This document shows, piece by piece, positions 37,990-50,739 of a DNA stretch of 64,000 bases; position 1 is the first letter of the stretch, and every line of letters begins with the position of its first letter. The notes below the pieces were generated by a model that was given only the letters and a program-made list of their open reading frames with translations, did no database searches and was not told the origin of the DNA. Source of the stretch: Casuarina equisetifolia. Lineage: Eukaryota > Streptophyta > Magnoliopsida > Fagales > Casuarinaceae. The translations under genes and the position numbers were made by a program. The stretch spans positions 19,805,884-19,869,883 of the forward strand of contig CM052356.1 in the NCBI GenBank assembly GCA_028551475.1, read 5' to 3'.

Positions 37990-38480
37990 TTTTCTAATAG
38001 ACCCAGAAGCTGATGTGTCATTTCACACTATGAGCTTATTTTGAAGTAATTGAAATTGAGTGGAGGAGAGACCTTTTGTAAACATATTAGTTATGTGATC
38101 AATAAAAGAAATGAAATGTACATGAAGTTTCTTTATTTTGACTTTGTCATGTATAAAGTGAAAATCAATTTCAACATGTTTTGTTCTTGTATGGAAAATA
38201 AGACTAGTTGTTGGATAAAGTATTGATAAATTATCACACCAAAGTATGAGAGGATTAGATTGTTTTACATAAAGATTTTGTAATAAAGCTCTTATCTAAG
38301 TAAGTTCCACAACAATATCAACAAAACATTTTAGCTTAGCTTTTGTACTAGAGTGATTAATAGTTTATTGTTTTCTAGAACTCCTAGAAATTATACTTGT
38401 TCCAAGAAAAATACAAAATCCTGCAATTAATTTGTGATCATCATAATCACTTGCCCATCAAACATTGGAATATACATGAA
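37990..38480 (-). mobile_element. Degenerate copia RNase H fragment
   Basis: On the minus strand, broken frames read WASDYDDHKLIAGFCIFLG, SSTKAK, then ILWCDNLSTLYPTTSLIFH and RTKHVEIDFHFIHDKV, then DHITNMFTKGLSSTQF, in the order of the copia RNase H domain. Several stops interrupt it. It lies just left of segmental duplication unit B. Confidence 0.75.
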
Positions 38481-39203
38481 GGTTATTATTTGAATGCTTA
38501 ATATGGATATGTTAACTATAAATTGTAGAACACATTTAATAAATGCCTAATAAGTAAGAATAGGGACATGCATGTATTGACATCCAATATTAATGGCACA
38601 TGAAATATCAAGCTAGGTGAATATTAAATACTAAAGAGATCCAACAATGCTACGACAAAGTATGTGATCTAAATATGGTTCTCTATCATTTATGGATGAT
38701 GGATGACTTGTTGTGCATGGTGTAGACACCCCTCAAGAGTTATTCATTTTGGCTCAGAAAATTATTTCATGAGCGAAGTTATCTCACGAGTTGGGATCTA
38801 ACTTGCATTAATGTTGCAATCTTTACGCTTGTGCAATATAACTGGAACACATGTTGCATTTGAACATCTAGCAGGTAATCTTGTTTTTGTTGCATATGCT
38901 ATTAGATTGTCAGTTACATATGTTAGAAATAGAGCATTGCTTGATTTGTATAAACTGGTCTCTACTTTGTCTTCTCTTGAGGGGTTAGTGGGGAGAGACA
39001 TTAGGGCAGGGTTTTAGAATTTCCTGTTGTATAATATATGATTAAAGAATTAATTCATGAATGTGCCATTGTGTTGAGTGGCCTGTTTATAAATGAATAC
39101 AAACTTTTTTTTTTGTATTTGGAATAGTATTCCCTCGTTGCAATTTCAAACTACATATGAGTTGACATACTAATTGGTCACTGGTGCATGTATTACTCCT
39201 TAG

Positions 39204-39956
39204 GCAGATCCAGTGAAGGTTTCCAATACTCAGGTTCCGAGAACTACTGCAAAGGCAAATACTTGCAAAGTAACCACTAATTGGTTTGGTTTCTATCGGA
39301 GCTGGAGAGGAAGCAACCAAATATTGGATACCGTTGAACTATCACTTCCTAGTTATTCATATGACTCACAGGTGGACTTGAAGAAAAATTTACATTATTA
39401 AGGGCTCTAAAAATTTTATTGGCGTCATTGTTTAGATAACACAGCCATACACATACTTCTTAAACTTATTTTTGTCTCCACATCCGATCAGGCAATTTGG
39501 ATTCCAGTTCCACAGTCAGTAAAAGCAGCAGTCTATGAGCAGAACTTTGTTTTTCGGGGAGGCTTGCGTGCTGCTTCACATGCTCTTCCGAATTTGGTGC
39601 CTCTGTAAGTCTCTTATGTTCGTTTAAAAAGCTCAATGAAGGTTGCATATGGAAACTTAATCTATTTTTATGCATTCTTTATAATTATGCTAACTAACGA
39701 CTGAAAAGTGGTTGAGAGGATTGCTATTAAGAAATCAAGCACGTCACCATTCTTGAAGTTACTATCCGTGTCAGTTCTGTAGGGTCCCAAGCTGTTGTTT
39801 ATCTGACTGTATTATGATGCTTTGGTGCGTAGACATATAATACGCAACTCTTCTGAATTGGCTCCAGAGTGTCCAAACCCTTACGATCGTCGCTTTTATC
39901 CATAAAGAATTCTACTATATGATCAGCATCCTGGTGGGCTTGGTTTGTCCGTACAG
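39204..39956 (+). pseudogene. HRQ1: HRQ1 exon 22-24 fragment, dead
   Basis: Three exon equivalents, 39204-39371, 39492-39604 and 39833-39956, keep the exact lengths and splice sites of HRQ1 exons 22-24 at 29442-30199. The upstream helicase core is absent and exons 25-27 are deleted. The last exon has an in-frame TAA at 39903-39905 where HRQ1 has GAA, and the Cys1142 equivalent is Arg (CGC at 39843-39845). It cannot give a helicase; it is a passenger of the segmental duplication. Confidence 0.92.
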
Positions 39957-40154
39957 GTAAGCAACCTGAGATTGGAAAATGCAATAAGTCACCTTGAAAT
40001 TGTTGTTGGTAGTAAAGGGATGTCTGTTTTTGTTGAATAACTGTTAAATTCTTAAAGTTAGGTTTGCACGCCTCCAAATGCTATACCATTTGGTTGGTAT
40101 TTGTTCCGGACATGGGAATAGTTCAAATCTGATTTGAAAGTTGTCAGTATAATG

Positions 40155-40824
40155 GGGCGGGGCCCTGCCTCAGTGGCGTTCTCTGAGCTGCAACTCTTCT
40201 CTTTTACATCTTTTTTTTTTTTTTTTTTTTAAGTGTAAGTAAGCAGTATATTAAGGTGTAATTTTAATCTAAGGACGGATTTGCATTGTCAGTCTCTCAC
40301 TGGCAGATATTCTTTCAATGACCCTGAAAGTGTTAGACATTTGGAATAAATAAAGGCCCGCTTTTTGGCTTGACGTGCCGTGAGATGTATACCCAAGTCA
40401 TCGGCCTTTCCCAGTCCCCAATAATTTTGGTTAATGCATCAGAACAACTAACCCCATTATGAGAATCTCGTCAGACACGCATTTCTTGCATAGTGGAGGT
40501 CACCTGCATTGATGGGAAGTGCCACTCGCCATGGAACAAAGGTATGACTGAACATTTGATATTGGCAACATTTGCAGCATCGCATATTGAAATATTTTTT
40601 AATGAACAGTAACTTCTTTAGGCTAATAATTCTAACTTCTTAGTTAATTAGCTTAAGTGTAAGGAACATGTTAAAGATATGATTTTTTTTTTCTCTGTCA
40701 CATGTGTTATGAAGGGTGAGGGTTCTTTAGGACTTTTTGTTGAAGTTGCATGCATCGCAGAGAGGACATGTAGGCTCGTCTATCCCAATACAAGTCTGGG
40801 GTTTGGTATTAAGTTGAAAGCGTC

Positions 40825-40865
<41 letters not shown>

Positions 40866-40870
40866 CAAAA
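40155..40870 (+). promoter_or_regulatory. Rearranged upstream region of asparaginase copy 2
   Basis: Contains a poly(T) run near 40210, a stretch homologous to the HRQ1 3' flank (about 40225-40590), then about 220 bases (40590-40815) with no match to copy 1, and finally a (GA)n microsatellite at 40826-40862, eight bases before the start codon. The TATAAAT of copy 1 corresponds to TATTAAG here, so the core promoter differs. Confidence 0.6.
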
Positions 40871-43368
40871 ATGGGGTGGGCGATAGCTCTACACGGCGGT
40901 GCTGGGGACATCCCCCTCAATATTCCGGCTGAACGCCGCCAACCACGCGAAGCCGCCCTGCATCACTGCCTACAGATCGGCGTCGATGCTCTCAAAGCCG
41001 GAAAGCACCCCCTCGATGTCGTCGAGCTTGTGGTACGTAGCCAGCCAACAGCGCTACTCAGTTATGTCTGTATTTTTATTATTAAATATTATTTAAGGAT
41101 CATATTTTTTTCAAACTATTTATCTCAGTATCTCATGCGAAGGGAAAGAATTCAAATTAAATATGATTTAAATAAATCTCATATTGGATTATAATACTCA
41201 ACAGGATATTCGTAGATAAATTCACTTTTAAGCGCTAACCTTTTATATCCTCCCTCTTCCTGCGTGGGGGATTGCGTCTCCTTGTTTCTAACCACGATGC
41301 TTTGATCCTATGCATGTGTATAACCATGTATTTTATTTTTTCTATGCTGTAGTAGCTTTTTGCAAGTTAAATGGCGACTCTCTGGCTAAATTTGGGCCTT
41401 GATATTTCCTTTGTGGTTGAAGGATTTTGAACTTGCATCCTGCTTCATTTCACTTTCTTGTGTTGATCCGATGATTTGCCATTTATAGGTTCGTGAACTA
41501 GAAAATATTCCACACTTCAATGCGGGTAGGGGATCTGTGCTAACCACGGAAGGCACGGTTGAAATGGAAGCTTGTATCATGGATGGCAACACCAAAAGAT
41601 GTGGAGCTGTTTCTGGGCTCACAACTGTCGTTAATGCCATATCTTTAGCACGACTGGTCATGGAGAAAACTCCTCATATATATCTTGCCTTTGATGGAGC
41701 AGAAAAATTTGCAAGGGAACAAGTGAGTGAATCTTACAAACGAAAAATTCGTAGGCTTGTGCTTATTCTATCGTTTTCTTCCTTTTTCATTTCCCACTGA
41801 AGTCAAATCCCTGCTATGTTTTTTATTCATGCATCCTTACCTAAACATGTTTTCTGGAAATGTTTCTAAATAAACGCTTCGTTGATTCTGAAAGACCTTT
41901 ACCTTGGGCAATCAGCAGCTTTAATCTGGTCTTCCTTTTAAGCCTTTGTTTAAACAAGATGAGCTGAGAGCAGATGAAATCAATTTATCGACTCTGAAGT
42001 CACTGTCTGGCATTTTATCAGCACCTATAGCAAAGTCTTAAAAAAAGAGTTAATAAACCATTTCCAGAATTTGGCCCTATACATCTCATAAGTTCGACCT
42101 GAAGTAGTTTGGCTACCTTGTGAAGATTAGTCTGCAAAAATAGTGTTTGGATATTCCACAAGCTTTAGAACCTGGGTATTTTTTCTTCTATAGAAACAGA
42201 GCAAGTGACGGGCTGAGGTCTGTTTGTTTCATTTATGTTTTTCATTTTGTTCCTGTAATGGGGTTTCAAAGAGTAGCATTAATAACAGTACCAATGACAA
42301 AAAAAAAAAAAAAGACAAAACAAAACAAAAGAGAAAGGAATAATGATTACATCAGGAGTATCGACATTGCTTAGAGGTAAGGGCTACGGCATTTGGTATT
42401 ATTTAAATTGCATTAACCTACTTCTGTGGTTTATCTTTATCCTTGTCCTTCCATATTGTTACTTTTTCAATTTGTTCAGGGTGTTGAAACTTTAGATCAT
42501 AGCCATTTTATAACTCCAGAAAACATTGAGAGGCTTAAGCAGGCAAAGGAAGCCAATAGAGTTCAGGTATTTTCTCCTCTCTTATCTTTTGAGTATGTAT
42601 TTCTGAGAAGCATGTTGAATGTACTTTGGGTTAATCTAGCTTGCGTTTCCTCAATCAATTGTGTGCTGCATATTCGCTACTACGCTGGTTTGCAAGCTGC
42701 TAGCTATTCCTTCCATTGGCAAGGGCCAAAAACGTTTTAGGACTTCCAGTACCTAGAGCAATCTGACAAAATGTTTGAAGTGGGGAATCGCTCAAATGTC
42801 TAAGTTTTCGCATGTATGAAACCTGTTCTCAAATCTTCAGTGAGCCTTGAAATGTCTTTCTGACTTTAAGCTGCCCACGAATCTACAGCTGGATTATACA
42901 CAACCCATTCAAAATGGTGTGAAGAAAGAAACGGCTAGTGGGGATGGTGATAGCCATATTGGGACAGTTGGATGTGTGGCTGTTGATAACCATGGCAATT
43001 TAGCTACTGCAACTTCCACCGGCGGAATTGTCAACAAGATGGTTGGGAGGATCGGGGACACTCCCGTCATCGGGGCAGGGACGTATGCCAACAATCTCTG
43101 TGCAGTTTCTGCCACGGGGAAAGGTGAAGCAATAATACGTGGCTCTGTTGCAAGAGATGTTGCAGCTCTTATGGAATTCAAAGGTCTTTCTCTCCAGGAG
43201 GCTGCAGCTTATGCTGTAGAGAGTGTTCCGAAAGGCAATGTAGGCTTGGTTGCTGTGTCTGCCAAAGGAGAAGTCACCATGCCTTTCAATACAAAAGGGA
43301 TGTTTCGGGCGTGTGCCACTGAAGATGGGTACTCCGAGGTTGCAATATGGCCTTCTGTGAAGAACTAA
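40871..43368 (+). CDS. ASPGA1: Plant-type isoaspartyl peptidase/L-asparaginase, copy 2
   Basis: Four exons with lengths identical to copy 1: 40871-41032, 41489-41722, 42480-42566, 42889-43368; 320 aa, no stops or frameshifts. The Thr187 nucleophile in DSHIGTVGC, the STGG and [10 protein letters not shown] segments and Ile118 are kept, so the same K+-independent asparagine and isoaspartyl hydrolase is predicted. Asp123 is present, unlike copy 1. By eye exon 4 differs from copy 1 at about 36 of 480 bases and exon 1 at about 14 of 162, but exon 2 at only 2 of 234. Intron 1 is 456 bases, lacking the solo LTR. AATAAA is at 43488-43493. Because the promoter region is rearranged, expression probably differs from copy 1. 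Confidence 0.94.
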
Positions 43369-44439
43369 ATGCTTTAGGTCTGTTTCGGTTACTTAAGCAG
43401 AGCCTACGAAATTGCTGGGGATGACTCTGTCTCATTGTAGTGTCAAAAACTGCAGAAACTCAGTGGAATCAAAATTTCACTTGAATTAATAAAATGTGTC
43501 ACATTTACCTACGCAGTATCACTCGTACAGCTACCGTTTATACTGGAATCGCACTATGACCGCTACCTCGTTCGGGCCACTGACGCCAGAACATAGCAAA
43601 ATGCTTGTATTCCTGACCTGCAATCCTAAGCGATGCTTTAGTGATCGTGAGGTTAGGCTGCGTCCAATCTAAAGGTCTATCCTTTTGTCACATCTTTGTA
43701 GAGGCTTTGCTAAGCCAAGCCTTCCCCTTCCCCTTTAGGTAAGCTTGCTCTTCTTGTTTTTCCAACACATCAAAATGTACTTGAAAGCTTTCCATTAAGA
43801 AATTTGTTATTTGACTAGCTTTTTCATCGTAAAATCAGAGTCATCAAAGTCCCTTGGTTGAGGGGGAGGTCAAAATAGCATACGAGAGGATCAATTTTGG
43901 CCGAAGCCTCCAACTTCGATTGAAGCTTAGCTTGTGCATTTATCTCAAATCTCCTGTGATTTTCGATTTCTAGCAACCTTCTTTACTCCAAGTTTACCTT
44001 TCTGTACCTGAGTTATCAATGTACCAAGTAGCTTTTTAATAAGACAACAAAAGGTAACGCAGTAATACTTAGGATTGGGAGCCTTTGGATTAAGTAGCAG
44101 CAGATGGGCTGGTCACTTCTCGTTGGGCTTCGTGGACTTCAAAGGAAGCCGCAAAGAAAGACTCGAATGGAGGCCAATTAAAATTTGAGTTCTTTACTTT
44201 TTTGTTTTGTGGTTTTTGCTTTTATTGAGTAAGCGTTTATTATAAACAGCAAAGAGGTTCATTGATTTTATGGCAAAACAAAAAAGTATTCTGTTACATT
44301 TAGATCATTGGTTGAGGTAGAATCCAAAGTCATGGTCTGTATGGGATGTTAAATAATCTGGTTCCCAGGTTTGGTAAGTGATGTTTGGACTAAGAGACTT
44401 ACCTATTTATATTGTGACAATAAAATATCATAAAACAAA

Positions 44440-44830
44440 CATTGCCCAAATCCTATCCTCCACTAAAGGACAATAGATTATTTCTCATTTCATCAAAGAA
44501 AATATTCAAGAATGAATAATTAAGACCAACAAATCTCAAGAAGGAAGTAGCTTGTAGATGTATTCACAAAATCATTATGTCATAGACAATAATGCATTTA
44601 TTGAGTAAGATTGACATTTTTGAGGTTTATAAACTGTTAGCCCGAGGGAGAATATTGAGTATGGTAATGCTAATGTTGATGTTGAAGCCCATATAAATAA
44701 GATTTTGGAAGACATAGATAGGTAAATAATTTTTTTTTAATTGCAAGAATATTCATTTATTCCTTCCCTTTACAATATTAGGTTAACATGTCAATATAAA
44801 TACAATTGTGCATTATCAATTCTTCAAGAT
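44440..44830 (+). mobile_element. Copia RNase H end and polypurine tract remnant
   Basis: On the plus strand a broken frame contains DVFTKSL (44557 onward), the conserved copia RNase H terminus, then LLSKIDIFEVY about 40 bases later. A purine tract CCGAGGGAGAAT at 44642-44653 would mark the start of a 3' LTR, of which no partner is identified. The rest of the element is not visible. Confidence 0.55.
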
Positions 44831-46590
44831 ATATAGAATTCTCTTTTTCAATTTAGCTCTCCTCTCATTGGTCAGTGTTTGCCTCTCTTGAATCAATTTC
44901 ATTTTCTTAGTCATTAACTTATGACAATTAGGACATAAACCAAAATATTTTCAAATACTATAAGAAAATCAATCTTTTATATATATAGAACCCTTAATTT
45001 ATGTAAAACACAAGACTTGATAAATAAATAAATAAATAAATAAACCTCTCCTTTAGTTCCACTTAAAATCACAAGAATATTCAAATTGCAATAGTCAAAT
45101 CTTTCATTGTCACAAGTGTTTGTGGGTTATCCAAAGATATATATTGAAAAACTTAAGCTTTATTGAAAAAAAAAAAGAGAAGAGAAAACAAGACCTAAAT
45201 AACTACCTTAAAATACTAAGTTGTCTTTGTTTGTCCAAAGAAAAAAGGAAGAAACCAAAGCTAGATGTAGTAGCATGAAAAGGTGAGAATCAAAAGTATT
45301 AGCATATTCTTAATGGTGAAAAGAATCCTTGATGAAAAGTTTTCCTAAATTTTTGTCTAAAAGATTGGCCATCTCCCATCTCTCCTTTTATGCATGCTAA
45401 AACTCTCTCTTAATATTATTTATAGAAAACAAATGTGTTTTACATTGACATTCTACTAAGAGGATTTTAAGAAAAAATAAAATTAACTGATAAAAAATTT
45501 ATCTCTGTAACACATATATTTGATTAACATCAAAAGATAACTACTTTTTAGTTTTTCAAGGTATTTAAATAATACAGGGTTAGTTCATTCTTCGCACAAC
45601 CTCACATTTGAGATATATAGCAATGGAATTTTTTACATAGGACAACGTCTTTGGATTTTTTCTCGTGCAATTGAGTTTTTACTGTTAGCAAAACTTTTGT
45701 GTTGTCTTGTATGATATGTTCAATCACATGCATATAACTATGATGATTATTATAATAATCTTTGCCATCAAAATTGATTATGGTTGGAATTTTTTTTATA
45801 AAATTAGCACAAATCATATTTCAAGTTTTGGGTCAAAAAAGTTAGTTTCTATTTCAACCAACAGCTCTTGGCTTTTGAGCTCTTAATTCAAATCCTTTAC
45901 TTCATTAATTTTTCTTTTCGGCTAAGCAAAGAATTTATATATAAAATACATGCCTTAGGTCATCAAACTTGCATGGTGGAATTAATGACCCCCATTAACA
46001 AGGCTATCAATTGGGGCAAACCTTTGCTAAATGGAACTATTTTATTTTATTTTTGTTGTGAAACAAAGCCAATAAAAAATTAAAAGGAAATTTTTGGTAA
46101 AAGAAATGTTATAAGATAGTCTGAAGTAATTTAGTCTTCATGCGGTTGAAGATTGAATTAAAATTTAGTCTACAGACCGTGAGCCGTTTGTTGTTTAATT
46201 CCACTATTTAATTGCAACCTTCCTTTTGCTTAAATGGAGACAAAAACTATGGTAAAAAGCAAAAAAACGAAAAGAAAAAAGAAACTTCCAGTTGTCGAAG
46301 TTGTTTTTTTTTTTTTATTATTGGATTTGCCTGAGAGTATCTTCTGAGCCCCGGTTTTTTTGGTACAACATCTTCAGAAAAGCTGATCAAGCTTTTACAG
46401 TCAAGTCAAGTCATTCGCGTAAAGATTAACCGACGGGCTTCCCATCAAATTTCTGCGGCCGAATTCCCATCCCACCTAATTCTCCATCCAGTTTTTTCCC
46501 AGTCAGAAGACTAAATTACATTATCAAATTATATCAGCCGAAGACAATTCTCCTGTCAGCTGTGTCTGCTTTGAAAGTAAAAAAAGAAAA
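44831..46590. other. AT-rich intergenic DNA with (AAAT)n tract
   Basis: No gene recognised. A tetranucleotide AAAT repeat lies at about 45019-45044. Short open frames have no family resemblance. The last 100 bases lead into the duplicated OCT promoter. Confidence 0.35.
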
Positions 46591-47334
46591 CTACGAGATA
46601 GAAAGGAGGCCCACTTCTGGGATGCTGATTACTTCAAAACGCAATTGGAGTCTTCCGATAAGATATAATAGACCTAATACTCATCCTGCAGGGCGGGATA
46701 TTACTAAGTCATTGAAATAGTCATGCCGACTTGTCTAAACCCAGGGCTCAAAACCAAACTAAATCCAAACTTGACAACCACCACTACAAAGTTTGTTGCT
46801 GTTTTCTTACTGCCTTGTGTAAGTTGCGTACGACATACATTCCGGGTAATAAATAATTTATTATGTTGCAGTCCTCAGCGCTCACAGATATTGCCAGTGT
46901 TTTGCTAGTTTTGAGCCCAACATAGTGCCAAGCATTATCGAATTGTTTTTTGGATTCAAAATATAAGCTCAGATTTATTAATAGTTATTTCTTTCACTCT
47001 AAAAGTGAATATCAGGGACCGAACTCAGCAGTACTCTTTGGTAACTATTATATGGGATGATATGTTTTCATGAGCTTCAGGCGGGACTGGCCCGTATATA
47101 GGCCTAATTTTTGTCACCTACACATTGTAGTTAGTTGAATTTGTCATCATAAGTATGTTTATTTAACTTACATGGTTTTTTTGATATTGGAGGTCTCTAG
47201 GTTTAGCTCCCGACAGCTTGAGAGGATGGGGATGGTCTTGATCAGCCCTCAATATCTATAAAGCTTTCACTTTTCGGCTTTCTCTTCAACTTTCCGTTTG
47301 TATGAACCTTAAGCTCTAAATGGCCAACAAAAAC
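46590..47334 (+). pseudogene. Duplicated OCT promoter, leader and first codons, split by a retrotransposon
   Basis: About 46590-47334 aligns with 61045-62351 upstream of the OCT3-like gene: shared blocks include ATTACTTCAAAACGCAA against ATTATTTTAGAACGCAA, GTTGCAGTCCTCAG followed by GCTCAC, and the leader GGCTTTCTC with CAACT. A TATAAAG at 47257-47263 matches the TATA box of the functional copy, and the start ATGGCC is at 47320. Five codons later the 3' LTR of the copia element begins at 47335. The coding sequence resumes at 52105. Confidence 0.75.
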
Positions 47335-47458
47335 TGTTTAAAGGAACAAAGAGACTTGATTGAGTGGAAACGGTGAAATCACTTTGATTCATAATCAAGG
47401 TAACTACAAAGATGTTCAAAGAACAAATGAAAGGCAAGCAAAGTGTATATAGGTGCAC

Positions 47459-47684
47459 GGTGAGGAGAGGGGCTGTAATGGGCCCTATGGTGTGTGAATA
47501 TACAAGTATCAAATGGGCTTAACAATACATGGGCTTGAACACAATATCATTTACAATAGGCTCCCTCAAATTGGTGGTCAATACAAATTGTAAATGATAT
47601 TGTGTTTGGGCCCATGTATTGTTAAGCCCATTTGATACTTGTATATTCACACACCATAGGGCCCATTACAGCCTTTTCCTCACC
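47459..47684. repeat. 96-bp inverted LTR copy forming a long palindrome
   Basis: Arm 47459-47555 is the 5'-most part of the 3' LTR in minus orientation; arm 47589-47684 is the same sequence in plus orientation, separated by 33 bases (47556-47588). Only a few mismatches occur, all near the ends. The inner arm directly abuts the truncated RNase H frame, so the RNase H C-terminus has been replaced. Confidence 0.88.
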
Positions 47685-50600
47685 AACTCTAAACGGCTAT
47701 CATATTTCATTAATAAGCCTTGACTAGGAGCTCGGTTAATATATATGATTATCCTAAGTGCAACTTTAAGATGAGAGCCCTTTAGAGCATGTATAAATTG
47801 ACTTAGGAGACATACCACAAAGCTGATATCAAGTTGAGTGATTGTGAGATATGTCAATCATCCAACAAGGCACTAGTAGTTTGTAATGTCCTCAATGGGG
47901 GTGTCTACTTCCTTTTGTAAAAATTCATCATATTCAACACTAGTAAATTTGGTGTTTTGTTCAATGGGGATGTCTGCAAGTTTACATCCAGAGAGTCCAT
48001 AATTTGATATTAATTATAATGCATATTTTCTTTAATTCATTATAATTCATGTTTTGATCGTGCCTTTTTCACTCCAAGAAAATACTTGACAAGACTTAAA
48101 TCTTTCATAGAAAATGTAAAACAGAGATATTCCTTGAGTTTGGATATTACTACTTCATCTCCTCCCGTAATAATCATATCATTAACATAAAGAAGACAAT
48201 CAAGATGCCATGATTACCTTGCTTTAGGAAAAGGGAATAATTATGTTGTGAATGGCAGAGCCAGCTCTAAGAAAGGCCTCTGTAAAATTTTGATACCATT
48301 GTTGAGATGTTTATTTAAGATCATAGATAGACTTTTTTAATTTACATACTTTGTTCCCTTCGGTATGATGGAGTCCCTCTAGAAGCTTCATGTAGATCTT
48401 AATATCAAGGTTACCCTAAAGAAAGGCATTGTACACATCCATTTGGTGCATATTCAATATCGAATAGCAACAAGAGTAGTAAGGATGCAAATTGTAAAAG
48501 TATCCTCATAGTCAACCTCTTCTCACTGGCTATATCCTTTGGCTACCAAGCGAGCCTTGTAATGATCTATGGTATTGTCAGCATTGTGCTTGATTTTGTA
48601 GACCCATTTGCAATTAATGGCTCATCAACCTATAGGTAAAGAAACAAGATCCCATGTCTTATTTGACTCTAATGCTCTAATTTCCTCAGTCATGGCATCC
48701 TACCATTTAAGAACTAAGATAGCCTTTTGGTAAAAGGTTGGCTCAAAAAGGGCAGAGATACATGAGACAAAATGATTGTAAGGATTGGAAAGCCGATGGT
48801 ATGACATGACATTAAATATATAATGTGCAGTGGGAGAGGTAACATGTGAACATATATAATCACATGTCCAAATAGGGGGTTTAAGGATTCTACCTAGCCT
48901 GGAGCTAGTGGGCGAAAGTCGCATTATCACTAGGATGGAGGTGTCAAGAGCAATGTTAAGAGGGGACCCGAGAGCAAGATCAATATATGGGACAATGGCA
49001 AGTGAGTCGGGTCTCTGCAAGTTAGTATCAAAAGATGTGGATGGAATAGAATAAGTAAAGGAAAAATAAGACTTGTGAAAAATAACATCTTGACTAACAA
49101 AGAAACGATCAGCAGTAATATAAAGCAAATGATATCCCCTTTGGGTGGAAGGATATCCCATAAAAACATAAGCAATGGAACACAGACTAAATTTGTCATT
49201 TTGAATAAGATGAGTAACATAGAATAAACATCCAAAAACTCGAAGGTGCTGAAGGGTTGGAGACTTACCATAAAGTTTTTCAAAGGGACTCTTCCTATGA
49301 AAGACATGAGAAGTTTCGATTAATCAAGTATGTAGCTGTGAATAGGCACTCACTCCAATAAAAAATGGGACAATGTACTTGAAAATGAAAAACTTACGCA
49401 ATATTGAACAAATGTTGATGTTTATGTTCCATCACCTTATTCTATTAGGGGGTGTAAGGGTATGAACTTTGGTGAGTAATACCTTAAGAATCAAGGAAAC
49501 TAACATACATAGAAATAAAAAAATCTTGAGCATTGTCTATTTGAATGCTCTTAACTGGTTTCCCAAACTAAGTGTGTACCATGGCAATGAAACACTTAAA
49601 ATGATTAAGTGTTTCAAATTTGTGAGTCATGAGGTATAACTAGGTGCTATGAGTGTAATCATGTATAATGGTGAAGGAATATCATGCACTTCAATGAGAT
49701 AGGGATTTGTAAGGCTCCTAAATGTCAATGTGAACCAATTCAAAAGGTGTATGTGTGAGTGAAGTTCTAAGAGAGAAAGGTATGCGAGCATGTTTAGCTA
49801 GATGACAAACATTGCATGCTTTAACATCATGTAATGAGGACATATCAATATTAGGAATAGGTCTTATGACATTAAAGGAAGGATGCCTTAAGTCTCTGTG
49901 AAAAATATTACAATATGTGGGATATATGAAAAGTATGACATGGAATATTTAACTTTAAAGGTATAAAATTATCCATTATAGATTCATGAAATAAAGAGTT
50001 GCAAGCACTATCAAAATCATGTATCAAGAAATAAAGTCCATGTTGCACTTTACCAATTTCTGTCATTACCTTAGTCCATAAGTCTTAAAAAAGGTAAAGA
50101 GTAGAAAGCAACACAGTGGCACAATCATTTTCACAAGTGTATTTAATTGTTAATAATAGATTGGCAGTAAAATCATGTGCATATAAGACATCATAAAAAT
50201 AGTATTTATTTTGAACTATCATAAAGCTTATGTGGGTGATTGGAATGTGTTTACCATTGGGTTATTTGATAATCCTAGATTCATGGGTACATGACTGAGG
50301 AGATATCAAGTAATTAAAGTCACATGTGATGTGATCATTGACTCCTGAGTTTACAAGCCAATTTAAAGAATTATTGTAGTTGAGGGAGGTACCTTTTATA
50401 GAAGGAGTAGGATGGGCCAAGTGTGTAGTAGATTCCTTGTTGTTCCGTATGAAAGCTATGATCTCATTATGTTCCTTATAGGTGAAAGTGGAAACCAAAC
50501 TAGAATTATCATTAACAACAACTTGATTGGCAGTAGCACGTCTCTTTCCCTTTTTTTAGGGTGACTAGGGAGTATATAACATTTATATTTGGTGTGTTCA

Positions 50601-50739
50601 AGAATCCCACAATGGCTGCAAGTTGTCAAGAGGAGACAATCTTCAATCCGATGGCCATGTTTTTTGCTATGTCCACAAGTGTCTACTCGAGTTGCCACGT
50701 TAGCAGAGGAAGGAAACGGTTGTAGTTTTGCTATTACAT

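Larger units (their letters stand above)
38790..44252 (+). repeat. Segmental duplication, unit B (HRQ1 fragment plus asparaginase copy 2)
   Basis: Tandem, same-orientation copy of 29057-35804. The two units are separated by about 3 kb of copia debris. Relative to unit A it lacks HRQ1 exons 25-27 (about 700 bases replaced near 40155-40225 by unrelated sequence with a poly(T) run) and has a different stretch at about 40590-40815 before the asparaginase start. Confidence 0.9.
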
